NCBI GenBank assembly: GCA_902518185.1
Contig: CABYFG010000001.1
Location: 124,001-188,000 of the forward strand
Source: an uncultured Pelagibacteraceae bacterium
GTDB taxonomy: Bacteria > Pseudomonadota > Alphaproteobacteria > Pelagibacterales > Pelagibacteraceae
DNA length: 64,000 nt
Direction of reading: 5' to 3'
Shown one piece after another: positions 45,014 to 54,838 of the stretch. Both the position numbers and the translations under genes were made by a program. Position 1 is the first letter of the stretch. Each line of letters starts with the position of its first letter. Below the pieces are notes generated by a model. That model had not been told where the DNA came from and searched no databases. It worked only from the letters and a program-made list of their open reading frames with translations.

Positions 45014-47074
45014 GTGAAAGCTTTTTTACAAAATAACTCTAATTACTTTATTTTTGCAATTTTATTAATTTTACTAATTTCTTTAAAAATTATTAATCCT
45101 TCATTTATAAAATCAGTTTCATTTTTAAGTTTTGATCTATATCAAAAAATTTTTTCAGAACAAAAAAAAAATTCTCAAGTCGTCATCATAGATATCGATG
45201 AAGCTAGTTTAGGTAAATTTGGACAATTTCCCTGGAGCAGGTCAGTTTTTGCAAAAATACTAGATCAGTTAAATCCGTCAAATCCTAAAGCGATTGGTTT
45301 TGATATTTTTTTTACTGAAAAAGATAAACAATCTCCTGATGAAATTATGAAATCATACGGTTTAATTCCTTCTGATGTGGTGGAATTACAAAAATTAAAA
45401 AGTCATGATAAAATTTTTTCAGAAAAATTAAAAGAAACAAAATCAATTATTGCTGTTCTTGGGAGTAACGTTCCATCTCATTCAAATTACGATCGAAAAG
45501 CAAAAGCAAAATTTTTATCAAAAGGTGGAGATCCCAAAGTATTTACTTATTCATATCCTCATTCGATAGGATCTCTAGAATTACTTGAAAATAATGTTAA
45601 AGGCTTAGGCTCTATTTCTTTTCTTGATCAGCTTGATGGTATCATTAGGTCTTTACCATTAATCGTTCAATTTGATAAAAAAATATATCCAACTATGGGT
45701 CTTGAAATGGTTCGGGTGGGATCTAAACAAAAGAATATTTACATAGAATTAAATGAGGTTGGTATTCAAAGAATAAGTGCACGACCTCATAAAATAGAGT
45801 CTGATCCTAATGGAATAATTTGGATTAAATATAAAAAGTCAGATAAAAATCAATACATTTCTGCAGGTGATGTTTACGATGGAAAATTTCAATCAGACTT
45901 TTTTAAAGATAAATATGTTTTAATTGGAGCATCAGCACAAGGATTATTTGATTTAGTTAAAACACCTCTTGGAGTAACTATTCCGGGTGTTGAAGTTCAT
46001 GCTAATGTGATTGAAAATATTTTAGATCAATCTTATTTAATAAGAAATCCAAATACATATGTATTTGAGTTAATATTTTCACTTATTGTTGCGTTAATTA
46101 CATTTGTTTTTTCTCAAAAAGTAAAACCAAAATATAGTTTGTCAATTTTCTTTGGCAACATTTTAGCAATCGTTATTATTGGATTTTCTATTTATAAATT
46201 TAGATCTCAACTAGTAGATATTAGTTATCCTATTTTCATGGTAACTATCATATTCCTAACAGGTTTATATTTTAGATTTATTGAGGAAAATAAAATGGCT
46301 TTAGCTAATTTACAAAAAGAGGCTAAACTTTTAAAAGAACGAGAACTTGCAGCGGGTGTGCAAAAGAGTTTATTCCCAGATATATCAAAATTCGAAAATT
46401 TTATTTTTGCTAAAAATGTTCCTGCAAGAGATGTATCGGGAGATTATTTTGATGTGGTAAGATCCACACCTGAAGAATATTTCTTCACATTAGCCGATGT
46501 CTCAGGAAAAGGAGTTAAGGCTGGTATGTATATGGCAAAAGCATCTTCAATATTTAGAACACTCACAAATTTAAAATTTCCATTAGAAAAAGTTGTCTTT
46601 GGGGTAAATAATGAGCTTGTTGAAGCAAAGTTTAAAGGAATGTTTGTAACAGCTGTTTTTGGAAAACTGAATATAAAAACAGGTGAACTTGTTTTTATCA
46701 ACGCTGGCCATGAAAGTATTTTAACTTTTGATCAAAATAAAAAGTATGAGTATATAAAGTCTGACATGCCACCAATTGGTATAATAAAATATTTTACAGA
46801 GTCGATGGTAAAATCAAATACTATAAATTTAAAAGATAAGACCTTTGTTGTATATACCGATGGTGTGACAGAAGGTTATTTAAAAAATGGTGAAGAGTTA
46901 GGAGCTGAAGGAGTTCAAAAAATTATAGATAGTATGTCGGAGGTGACACCAAAAACTATTGTCGAGTCTATTGAAAAAGAATTAAATTGGGGTGCTGAAA
47001 AATTAAGAGATGATATTACCTGTATGGCAATTAATATAAAAAATACAGAACTTATTAAGAAAAAAAAACAATGA
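45014..47074 (+). CDS. CHASE2-domain SpoIIE-type phosphatase
   Basis: A 686-aa membrane receptor starting with GTG. After a first span (YFIFAILLILLISLKII) comes a large extracytoplasmic CHASE2 sensor (VVIIDIDEASLGKFGQFPWS, KYVLIGASAQGLFDLVKTPL, IPGVEVHANVIENIL), then three spans (residues about 345-415) and a cytoplasmic PP2C/SpoIIE domain (RDVSGDYFDVV, LADVSGKGVKAGMYMAKAS, INAGHESILTF, YTDGVTEGYL, RDDITCMAIN). It is probably a third input to the STAS/RsbW switch. Its stop overlaps the autotransporter gene by 4 bp (ATGA). A decayed copy of its last 95 or so residues lies at 49372-49658. Confidence 0.93.
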   Translation: MKAFLQNNSNYFIFAILLILLISLKIINPSFIKSVSFLSFDLYQKIFSEQKKNSQVVIIDIDEASLGKFGQFPWSRSVFAKILDQLNPSNPKAIGFDIFFTEKDKQSPDEIMKSYGLIPSDVVELQKLKSHDKIFSEKLKETKSIIAVLGSNVPSHSNYDRKAKAKFLSKGGDPKVFTYSYPHSIGSLELLENNVKGLGSISFLDQLDGIIRSLPLIVQFDKKIYPTMGLEMVRVGSKQKNIYIELNEVGIQRISARPHKIESDPNGIIWIKYKKSDKNQYISAGDVYDGKFQSDFFKDKYVLIGASAQGLFDLVKTPLGVTIPGVEVHANVIENILDQSYLIRNPNTYVFELIFSLIVALITFVFSQKVKPKYSLSIFFGNILAIVIIGFSIYKFRSQLVDISYPIFMVTIIFLTGLYFRFIEENKMALANLQKEAKLLKERELAAGVQKSLFPDISKFENFIFAKNVPARDVSGDYFDVVRSTPEEYFFTLADVSGKGVKAGMYMAKASSIFRTLTNLKFPLEKVVFGVNNELVEAKFKGMFVTAVFGKLNIKTGELVFINAGHESILTFDQNKKYEYIKSDMPPIGIIKYFTESMVKSNTINLKDKTFVVYTDGVTEGYLKNGEELGAEGVQKIIDSMSEVTPKTIVESIEKELNWGAEKLRDDITCMAINIKNTELIKKKKQ

Positions 47075-49350
47075 GAGTAATAAATTTTACTTTCTTTGTT
47101 TTATTATTTTTAATCACCACAGCCAAAGCATCTGAATTACAAATAAAATGGAGAACAAATTTACTTGTTCCAAGACCAGATATAGCTTCAAGTGGAAGTC
47201 ACGTATGTTTTGATGAACAAGGAACTCAAATTACCAGGCCTGGAGCTAGAGAACCATCAGACGTTGCTTTTAGTAATGATGGTTTAACTTATGTTATCGG
47301 TAATATACTCAATGACGGTATAACTAATCGAATAATAGCTTATAAATTAACCACACCTTTTGATTTAGACACTGTTAAAAATGATTGTTCACAGCTTCGT
47401 TTTAACCCTTGGAAAGATATGACCACTGAAACAAATGAAAGAGTAGAGTCTATAAGATTTAGCCGTGATGGTTCAAAGTTTTTTATTGTAAATGAAAATG
47501 GGGAAATATTTAGTTATGATCTTTCAACGCCTTTTGATTTGTCAACCCGGTCATATATTACTGAGTTGGATTTAACTGGATCTAGAATATCAATAGAGTT
47601 TAGTGCTGATGGTACGCAATTGTTCAAATTGGATGGACAAGATAAAGATCCAACGATTGAAGTTTATGATTTACCTGGTCCTTATGATACTTCTTCAGCT
47701 ACATTAAATTATACGTTGGATTTAAACAACAAAGAAATAGAAACACTTCAATCTCCTGCACACATGCAAGCTTTAGATTTTGAATTTAATGATACTGGAA
47801 GTGCAATTTATATCTTGGCGCAAACAACATCTCCTGGAAATGATACTGGTTATAGCAAATCTGCTATTTTCCAATATAACACTGCAGCAAATTACGACAT
47901 ATCATCTGTTCAATTTAAAGGTCGATGGAATGTGGTATTTGATCCTGATGATGACCATGCTGGTATAGGAATTCCATATGGTTTCGCATTTGGTGCTGCA
48001 GGAATGAAATTATTTGTAACGAATCTTAGAGGTGAAGACGGTGACAATCAACATGACAGGACTAATGAATACAATTTAGAGTGTCCATACGGTATTTATG
48101 AATGTACATCGGATGCAAGATCTAATTTAGGGTCCCAAGTAGAGCTAGCAAAACAAAATATAAGTTTGAATACATCAACAATATTTAGAAGATTTGAATG
48201 GATCAAAAGAAACAGAAACAAAAAAAATCTAAATAATTTTGCTTTAGATATTGATACAAATAATCATTTATTAATTTCTCTAAAGGATAGTCTTCAAGCT
48301 TCTTTAAATAATAAAAAACCCCAAACTGATAAAGAAAAAAATAAATCTGATTGGTCTTTTTGGAACCATGCAGATATTTCACTAGGAAGTTTTGATGCAA
48401 CATCTTATGAAAAACCTAAACAGATTCGCACTAGAGGTCTAACTTTTGGTGTTGATAAAAAATATGGGGAAAATAAATATTTTGGTACTGCAATAAGGTA
48501 TGGAAATAGTGGTGCGGATATTAAGCATTCCGCACAGGGAACAAATTTAGAGTCTTTAACTTTAAATATTTATGGAACCATTCCCATCGATCAATATCGA
48601 TATACAAATGCTGTCTTGGGATTGAGTATGCTTAGATTTGATCAAATATTTTCAGGTAAAATAACTGGTGGAAGAAACGGTAAACAAGCTTTTACTGCAT
48701 TAAATTTTAGGACCAAAAAGACTTATGGTAAATTAAATTTAACTCCTTCTGGTAGATTCAACTACGGTATAACTAATCTATCCCATTTTACTGATTTTAT
48801 TACAAAAGCAAAATCAGGAACAGATATTATTTACGATGAGGAAAATTTTGAAAGCGGAGAAATCGCTGGTGGATTTCTATTTGATATCAATGAAATAGAA
48901 GTACCTGAGGGAATTTTAAGACCTAACGGTGGATTTGAGATGATATTAGATATTTCTCCAGAGATGTCTTTTAATCATTCTAATGTTGGTGGGACAAAAA
49001 CCAATACAGCTACAATTGAAAAATATTCATACAAAAAATTAAAAGGAAACATAGGTTTTGAAGCAGTTTATGAAAATGGTGTTACTTTTTCTATTAACTA
49101 TGAAAAAATAATGCATAAAGACAGAGTAAGATCGTATTCACATCAAGATATATTTTTGTTTAAGTTTGGCCGTATAAACAATAATGACTCAGAGTTTGTA
49201 ATTAATTTTGATCCAAATCAGAATAATAAAACAGAAATGAATTATACGAAAAAATTCAATAATTTTGATCTTAAAGTTAGTTCAAATTATAGTTTGATAA
49301 GTAAAATTCCTGATTATGGGGCAAATTTAAAAATTGTGGGCACTTTTTGA
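47071..49350 (+). CDS. Autotransporter-like surface protein, paralog 1
   Basis: A 759-aa exported protein (signal MRVINFTFFVLLFLITTAKA). Residues about 25-370 are repeats of a beta-propeller type, each with F-S-x-D-G-[ST] and Y-x-L-[ST]-x-P-[FY]-D (FSNDGLTYVIG, YDLSTPFDLST, FSADGTQLFKL). A helical linker (VELAKQNISLNTSTIFRRFE, then WIKRNRNKKN) leads to an autotransporter-type barrel (RGLTFGVDKKYGENKYFGTA, IPDYGANLKIVGTF) ending in Phe. Translational coupling to the CHASE2-SpoIIE gene suggests joint control. Passenger function is unknown; adhesion or binding is likely. Confidence 0.85.
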   Translation: MRVINFTFFVLLFLITTAKASELQIKWRTNLLVPRPDIASSGSHVCFDEQGTQITRPGAREPSDVAFSNDGLTYVIGNILNDGITNRIIAYKLTTPFDLDTVKNDCSQLRFNPWKDMTTETNERVESIRFSRDGSKFFIVNENGEIFSYDLSTPFDLSTRSYITELDLTGSRISIEFSADGTQLFKLDGQDKDPTIEVYDLPGPYDTSSATLNYTLDLNNKEIETLQSPAHMQALDFEFNDTGSAIYILAQTTSPGNDTGYSKSAIFQYNTAANYDISSVQFKGRWNVVFDPDDDHAGIGIPYGFAFGAAGMKLFVTNLRGEDGDNQHDRTNEYNLECPYGIYECTSDARSNLGSQVELAKQNISLNTSTIFRRFEWIKRNRNKKNLNNFALDIDTNNHLLISLKDSLQASLNNKKPQTDKEKNKSDWSFWNHADISLGSFDATSYEKPKQIRTRGLTFGVDKKYGENKYFGTAIRYGNSGADIKHSAQGTNLESLTLNIYGTIPIDQYRYTNAVLGLSMLRFDQIFSGKITGGRNGKQAFTALNFRTKKTYGKLNLTPSGRFNYGITNLSHFTDFITKAKSGTDIIYDEENFESGEIAGGFLFDINEIEVPEGILRPNGGFEMILDISPEMSFNHSNVGGTKTNTATIEKYSYKKLKGNIGFEAVYENGVTFSINYEKIMHKDRVRSYSHQDIFLFKFGRINNNDSEFVINFDPNQNNKTEMNYTKKFNNFDLKVSSNYSLISKIPDYGANLKIVGTF

Positions 49351-49371
49351 GTTTGTGATACATTTTGATGC

Positions 49372-49658
49372 TATAAATAATTTTACTGCAACGATGGTCA
49401 AATCAAACAAAATCAATGTCTAAGATTAAACTTTTTATCATTTATATCGATGGTATTAATGACGGTCATTGAAAAATGATAAAGAACTAGAAGCTGTAGG
49501 AGTTCAAAAAATTACTAATAATAAGTCAGAATTTAGAACAAAAAAATATAGTTGAATTTAGTGAGAAAGAGTTAAACTGGAACGTTGAAAAATTAAAGGA
49601 CGATATTACTTGTATGGCTATCAATATAGAAAATACTGAGCTGATCAAAAAGAAATAA
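49372..49658 (+). pseudogene. Decayed 3' end of a second CHASE2-SpoIIE phosphatase gene
   Basis: This fills most of the 319-bp gap between two autotransporter genes. It aligns with the last 95 or so codons of the CHASE2-SpoIIE gene (46790-47074): the reading ELEAVGVQKITNN matches ELGAEGVQKIIDS, and ELNWNVEKLKDDITCMAINI matches ELNWGAEKLRDDITCMAINI, ending ENTELIKKK. Stops and frameshifts break the frame. It shows that the phosphatase-autotransporter pair was duplicated and the phosphatase half then decayed. Confidence 0.85.
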
Positions 49659-49669
49659 ATCTTATCATC

Positions 49670-52099
49670 ATGAAAATTTTTAAAAGATTAAATTTTAAAA
49701 AAATTTTTAAGTCTCTAAAAACAGGGGTTTTAAGTACAAATATTTTTTTTTTCTTATTTACAGTTTTTTTTTCTACACTAGCTCTAGCTGCTGCTTTAAC
49801 ACTTACACATAAAGCAAATCTAATTCCAGCTAAAGCAATTGGTTGTTTTAGTTCTCAAACAGGTGATGAGTTTGTTAATGATCGGACTGAAGACCTTCGA
49901 GATGTTATATTCAGCAATGACGGTTTAATGGTTTTTACTGCTAATAGGTTAATGCAAGATGGTCTTGATTTATCTATGAATAAACTTAGAGACCCATTTG
50001 AATTAAGTACTGTAAAAACAAATCTTGGAACACATACATGCGATGATATTGACGGTTTTCAACCTGAGCATTCAAGTTTTGTGGCACAAGGAGCGAACAT
50101 TGCTGGGGACGAATTTAGAAGTATTCATATAGCAAAAGGTGGTAAAATTTTTTATCTTTTGAGCAACCAAGGTGAAGTACTTAGGTATGATTTAAGCACA
50201 CCTAATGATTTTAGAACAGCTAAATATGTGCAAGAAATTGATTTAGATACTAGTACAAAGACAACTGGTTTTTCATTTAGTAGAGACGGTACAAAAATGT
50301 ATCAAATGGATAGTGGCGCGGATGATGATACACCTGTGATAAAAACTTTTTCATTATCACCAGCATTTGATATTACATCTGCTACGGAAATACATAGTGC
50401 GAATGTATTTTCTGACCTTGGAGTAACTGATCTCGATGGAGATCAATCATTTAGAGATATTGAATTTAGTTCTGATGGAAGTCATATGTTTATCTCAGTT
50501 TTTGATGTAGGAAGTGATTTTACTAATAGAATTCACCAATTTAGTTTAGGTAAAAACTTTGATGTTTCATCAGCATCTCATTTAGGAAGCCATTCATTTC
50601 TTTATCGTACTACTCCTGGAGGAGTATTACGAAGCGCTCATGATACTTATGCAGCTGGTCATGGAATATCATGGGGTTTTTCTTTTTCAAACGATGGTAT
50701 GAAATTATTTATTGTGCAATTAGATGGTAAAGTGGGACTCGAGATTAATGTTGTTGATAATATTTATCAATTTGACCTTGAATGTCCTTATGGCATTGTT
50801 TCATGTGTGTCTGACACACGTGCCTCTGTCGACTCTCAAGTTGAATTAGCTAAGCAAAATATAAGTTTAAATGTTACGACTATTTTTAAAAGATTTGAGT
50901 GGATCAAAAGAAATAGAGATAATGAAGATTTAACTAGTCATAATATAAATATAAACTACCCCAATCCTTTATTAAAATCTCTAGTGACTAAGTTTGAACC
51001 CTCATTAAAGAATAATTTAGTATCTCTCATAAGCAATAATCAGAAAAAAGAGGAAAAGAAAAAATCTAAATGGTCATCATGGAGTTTAATAGATTTATCA
51101 ATAGGAGATTACAAGGAGATGGATTTAGATAGAGCCAAGGGCATCAAAACAAAAGGTATAACGCTCGGCTCAGATAGAAAAATTGGAAAAAATAAGTTTC
51201 TTGGTTTGGCATTAAGGTATGGGAATGGTACATCAAATATCAGACGTACTGTTCAAAATGTTGATCTCGAGTCTTTGACATTAAATATTTATGGAATTGT
51301 TCCAACAAATAACAAACAGTATATAAATGCAGTTTTAGGTCTGAGTGCACTAAGATTTGATAATAAATACTTAGGAAATATATCAGGCGAAAGAAATGGA
51401 AAACAGGCCTTTGCATCAATTAATTACAGAACCAAAAATACATATGGTAAGTTTAATATTACTCCTACAGGAAAAATTATTTATGGGGTGACAGAACTAT
51501 CGGAATTCACAGATTTTATAAGCAAAGCATCTGATCGACCAGCTACAAATATTCGTTTTCATGAAGATATGTTTGAAAGTGGAGAACTTGCTGGTGGTCT
51601 TTTATTTGAAATGGAAAAAATTCAGACTGAGGGGGCAACAACCCAGCCTATGGGAGGAATTGAAATAATTTATGATCTAGCAGATGATAATTCCTATAAA
51701 TATTCAAATGTAGGTTCAACCTCTGTAAATAAAGATACAATTAATAGCTATTCGAATAAAAAATTAAAAACGAATATCGGTTTAGAACATATACTTGAAA
51801 ATGGTTTCACTATACTTTTAGATTATCAAAGCATACTGAGTTTAGATAATTGTGAAAGATGTGTGCGTTCAGGAGCATCTCAAAATTTCAATAATGAGAA
51901 TTTTATTATTAAAATTAGCAAATCAAAAGAAGAGAATTCCCAATTTGCTTTCGATCTTGATCTATTATCAAACAATCTTGCGAAGTTAAGTTACACAAAA
52001 CATGTAGGGAATTTAAATTATAAATTGAATTCTAAAATGAGTTTATTATCTAAAATTCCAGACTATGGTGTAAATTTTGAGATTTCAGGGGCTTTTTGA
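49670..52099 (+). CDS. Autotransporter-like surface protein, paralog 2
   Basis: An 809-aa paralog of the proteins on either side. A long basic N-terminal region precedes the signal (STNIFFFLFTVFFSTLALAA), an extended form sometimes seen in large autotransporters. Propeller repeats (FSRDGTKMYQMDSG, FSSDGSHMFISVFD), the helical linker (VELAKQNISLNVTTIFKRFE) and the barrel (KGITLGSDRKIGKNKFLGLA) follow, ending ISGAF with terminal Phe. It is preceded by the fossil phosphatase tail rather than by an intact regulator, so it may now be expressed independently. Two Cys near the barrel (NCERC) are unusual for an outer-membrane barrel. Confidence 0.85.
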   Translation: MKIFKRLNFKKIFKSLKTGVLSTNIFFFLFTVFFSTLALAAALTLTHKANLIPAKAIGCFSSQTGDEFVNDRTEDLRDVIFSNDGLMVFTANRLMQDGLDLSMNKLRDPFELSTVKTNLGTHTCDDIDGFQPEHSSFVAQGANIAGDEFRSIHIAKGGKIFYLLSNQGEVLRYDLSTPNDFRTAKYVQEIDLDTSTKTTGFSFSRDGTKMYQMDSGADDDTPVIKTFSLSPAFDITSATEIHSANVFSDLGVTDLDGDQSFRDIEFSSDGSHMFISVFDVGSDFTNRIHQFSLGKNFDVSSASHLGSHSFLYRTTPGGVLRSAHDTYAAGHGISWGFSFSNDGMKLFIVQLDGKVGLEINVVDNIYQFDLECPYGIVSCVSDTRASVDSQVELAKQNISLNVTTIFKRFEWIKRNRDNEDLTSHNININYPNPLLKSLVTKFEPSLKNNLVSLISNNQKKEEKKKSKWSSWSLIDLSIGDYKEMDLDRAKGIKTKGITLGSDRKIGKNKFLGLALRYGNGTSNIRRTVQNVDLESLTLNIYGIVPTNNKQYINAVLGLSALRFDNKYLGNISGERNGKQAFASINYRTKNTYGKFNITPTGKIIYGVTELSEFTDFISKASDRPATNIRFHEDMFESGELAGGLLFEMEKIQTEGATTQPMGGIEIIYDLADDNSYKYSNVGSTSVNKDTINSYSNKKLKTNIGLEHILENGFTILLDYQSILSLDNCERCVRSGASQNFNNENFIIKISKSKEENSQFAFDLDLLSNNLAKLSYTKHVGNLNYKLNSKMSLLSKIPDYGVNFEISGAF

Positions 52100-52219
52100 T
52101 TCAAATAATTTATAAATTGTTACTACAAAATAACTGAAATATAAAAAAATAGCTTATTACAACCCAAATTGGATAATTTTTACTATTTTAAATTTTCAAA
52201 TTATGAATAAATTGGCCCG

Positions 52220-52510
52220 GTGAGGAAGATAATTTTTATAATTCTGTTACTACCATTTTTAACAAATTGTAGTCAATATACTGCAATGGTAGGTCCAAGT
52301 TTGACTTTAGCAAAAACTGGAAATGTTGTTCAAGCATCAACATCATTATCAAGCTCTTTGGCAGCGAATAAAATTAAAGATACCTATATTGGCGACTTGA
52401 GTGTTGAAAAAATTTGTCCAACAGTTCACTCCGCAGAAATAAATCAAATATTTTTTGAAACGATTGAACACATGGATTGTTACTACGATCCAATGAGCAT
52501 TCTAAGATAA
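52220..52510 (+). CDS. Small lipoprotein, unknown
   Basis: A 96-aa frame starting with GTG and a lipoprotein signal (MRKIIFIILLLPFLTNC, lipobox LTNC, Cys17). The mature part begins SQYTAMVGPSLTLAKTGNVV and is Ser/Ala-rich, with three further cysteines (ICPTVH, DCYYDP). It should be anchored in the outer membrane. It lies between two autotransporter genes with 120 bp before it and 32 bp after. I do not recognise a characterised family; a stabilising partner of the surface proteins is a guess. Confidence 0.7.
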   Translation: MRKIIFIILLLPFLTNCSQYTAMVGPSLTLAKTGNVVQASTSLSSSLAANKIKDTYIGDLSVEKICPTVHSAEINQIFFETIEHMDCYYDPMSILR

Positions 52511-52542
52511 AAAATTGATATAAATTTTTTTATTAGATTCAA

Positions 52543-54837
52543 ATGACAAAAAATAAAATATTTTTAACTTCAATATTACTTTTCTTGTTGTTTCCATTTT
52601 CTAAATCTTTTGGAGAAGCAACCCTTACACACGTACAAACTGTAATATTTGATGATGAGTCAAATGCAAAAAGTCAAAACAGACAGATAGCTGGTATTGA
52701 ATTTAATAAAGATGGAACAAAACTTTTTACGTCGTCCGCTCAGCCTGATAACTTTGAAGATAGAGACAATGGTCATCGGGTTAACGAATTTAATCTAAGT
52801 ACACCCTATGACATAAGTACAAGAACTTATGCAGGAGATGGTGAGAGGTGTAATCTAGATGAAATTCCAAAAGAAAATAACCAATTTGCTGCTCCAGACA
52901 ATAAAGGACACACTGTATATGATTTAGAATTAAGTCATGACGGAACAAAATTATTTGTTGCGGCTAGAGTTGTTAATAGCCGTGAAGATGATGATGATAT
53001 TTATAGATATGATTTAAGTGTACCTTATGATATTTCTACTTGTCAGTTTGCACAACAAACTACCGATCTTGATGATGAAACATTCACCGACGATAGTGAC
53101 TCTCCAAGTGAAGACATTAGGCTTCAAGGTTTAGAATTTAATAATGACGGTACAAAAGTATTTTTAATGTGGTTTAAAGATGGTTCTGGTGGTGCTAAAT
53201 TATTAGAGTACACACTTTCAACACCGTACGACATAACGTCACTTCAACTTGTAACAACAGCTGGAATTGAATTGGGCACAAGTACCACTGCTGATGTAAG
53301 CAACCCTGCAGGAATGAGATTTAGTGCTAATGGAAAAAGAATTTTTATCATGAGTCACACGCTTCATAATCAAGGTATTAGTCAAATCTCTCTTACAAAT
53401 GCTTTTGATACATCATCGTTTGTTATAGATGGTAAATTTAATCTCAAAACTTCATCTCCACAAAATCTTCAGCCTAGAGGAGTTGGATTTAACTCAAGTG
53501 GTTTAAAATTATACATTGGAAATGATTTTGGACACAATAGTTTTGATCAGATAATGGAGTACGATTTAGTTTGTCCATTTACTATTTTTTCTGAGACATG
53601 TCCTCCAATTGTTGAAAATAAAGATAGAACTGGAATGGCAATTGCTCAAATAGAAATTGCCAAAAGAACTATCGATCACTCTGTTGATAGTGCTTTAAAT
53701 CGATTAAAATGGATCAGAAGAAACAAAGATAAACAAAATTTAACAAATTTTAATATTGATATTAATTTTACTAATCAAAAATTAGCATCACTTACTCAAG
53801 CGATTAAAGTATCAACATTAAAAAATGAGCCTGAAAATAAAGACCAAGACGTATTTTATTGGAGTGAAGGAAGTATTGCAGTTGGAAAAGTAGGAGATAC
53901 GGACATTGCTTCAAGTAGAAAAATAGGAACAGATGCAATTACTCTTGGGATGGACAAATTAACTAAAACAAACGGCATTAAAGGACTTGCACTTAGATTT
54001 GGTAAAAATCACATTGATGTTGGAAGTGCAGGAAGCAATTTAAATACAGATACTTATAATATTACATACTATGGCACTTCATTAATTAAAGATACTACAA
54101 GATTTTTAGATACTGTTTTTGGATATGGAAAATTAAGCTCAGAACTTTTTACTGTGCTAGATAGTAAGCATCTGACTGCAAACAGGTCTGGTGAGCAAAT
54201 CTATGGATCAGTTAAGTTAAAAGATGAAATTAAGAAAGATAAAATAGTTTTAATTCCATCAGGCCAAGTTGATTTTGGTCATACAGTTTTGAATGAATAT
54301 ACAGAAGCAGGAATTGGGGCAATAGCAGCAGAAAGGCAACATGTGAGATCAAAAAAATTAAGAGCAGCGATGGCGATGGTTGAAGATAAATCAAGTGACA
54401 ATTATAATTATAAAAGACATCTTAAAATTGAATATTTGGCTGATATAGATCGCTCCTCAAATTTTAAATATTCTTATACAGGAGATAGTACTAGTTCATT
54501 TAATGACACTCTACACTCAGATGCTTTACATAATTTAAAAGGTGAAATTGGTATAGATTTAATTTTCCCTAACAGCTATAGTATTTTTTTAATCTACGAG
54601 CGTAATCAAGCATTGGGCTCAGGTCACACAGATAAAATTCATATTGCTGTAGGATATCTTCCAAATAAAAATTCTAATTATGCTTTTAAAATCGATGGTT
54701 CTAATAAGTTAAAATCTACATTCATATTGAGTAAAAACATTAATGATTATGATTTAGATTTTGAACTATCTAATAAAGATATTCTTAGACCAAGATCTTT
54801 TGACGAATTGATGTTAAAATTAAAAAAAATATTTTAA
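52543..54837 (+). CDS. Autotransporter-like surface protein, paralog 3
   Basis: A 764-aa paralog, more divergent than the first two. Signal peptide (KIFLTSILLFLLFPFSKSFG), propeller repeats (FNKDGTKLFTSSAQ, YDLSVPYDIST, FSANGKRIFIMSH), linker (IAQIEIAKRTIDHSVDSALN, RLKWIRRNKDKQN) and a barrel that ends KKIF with terminal Phe. The acidic, Asp-rich passenger (NSREDDDDIYRYD) could bind calcium. It ends one base before the convergent carB stop. Confidence 0.85.
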   Translation: MTKNKIFLTSILLFLLFPFSKSFGEATLTHVQTVIFDDESNAKSQNRQIAGIEFNKDGTKLFTSSAQPDNFEDRDNGHRVNEFNLSTPYDISTRTYAGDGERCNLDEIPKENNQFAAPDNKGHTVYDLELSHDGTKLFVAARVVNSREDDDDIYRYDLSVPYDISTCQFAQQTTDLDDETFTDDSDSPSEDIRLQGLEFNNDGTKVFLMWFKDGSGGAKLLEYTLSTPYDITSLQLVTTAGIELGTSTTADVSNPAGMRFSANGKRIFIMSHTLHNQGISQISLTNAFDTSSFVIDGKFNLKTSSPQNLQPRGVGFNSSGLKLYIGNDFGHNSFDQIMEYDLVCPFTIFSETCPPIVENKDRTGMAIAQIEIAKRTIDHSVDSALNRLKWIRRNKDKQNLTNFNIDINFTNQKLASLTQAIKVSTLKNEPENKDQDVFYWSEGSIAVGKVGDTDIASSRKIGTDAITLGMDKLTKTNGIKGLALRFGKNHIDVGSAGSNLNTDTYNITYYGTSLIKDTTRFLDTVFGYGKLSSELFTVLDSKHLTANRSGEQIYGSVKLKDEIKKDKIVLIPSGQVDFGHTVLNEYTEAGIGAIAAERQHVRSKKLRAAMAMVEDKSSDNYNYKRHLKIEYLADIDRSSNFKYSYTGDSTSSFNDTLHSDALHNLKGEIGIDLIFPNSYSIFLIYERNQALGSGHTDKIHIAVGYLPNKNSNYAFKIDGSNKLKSTFILSKNINDYDLDFELSNKDILRPRSFDELMLKLKKIF

Positions 54838-54838
54838 T

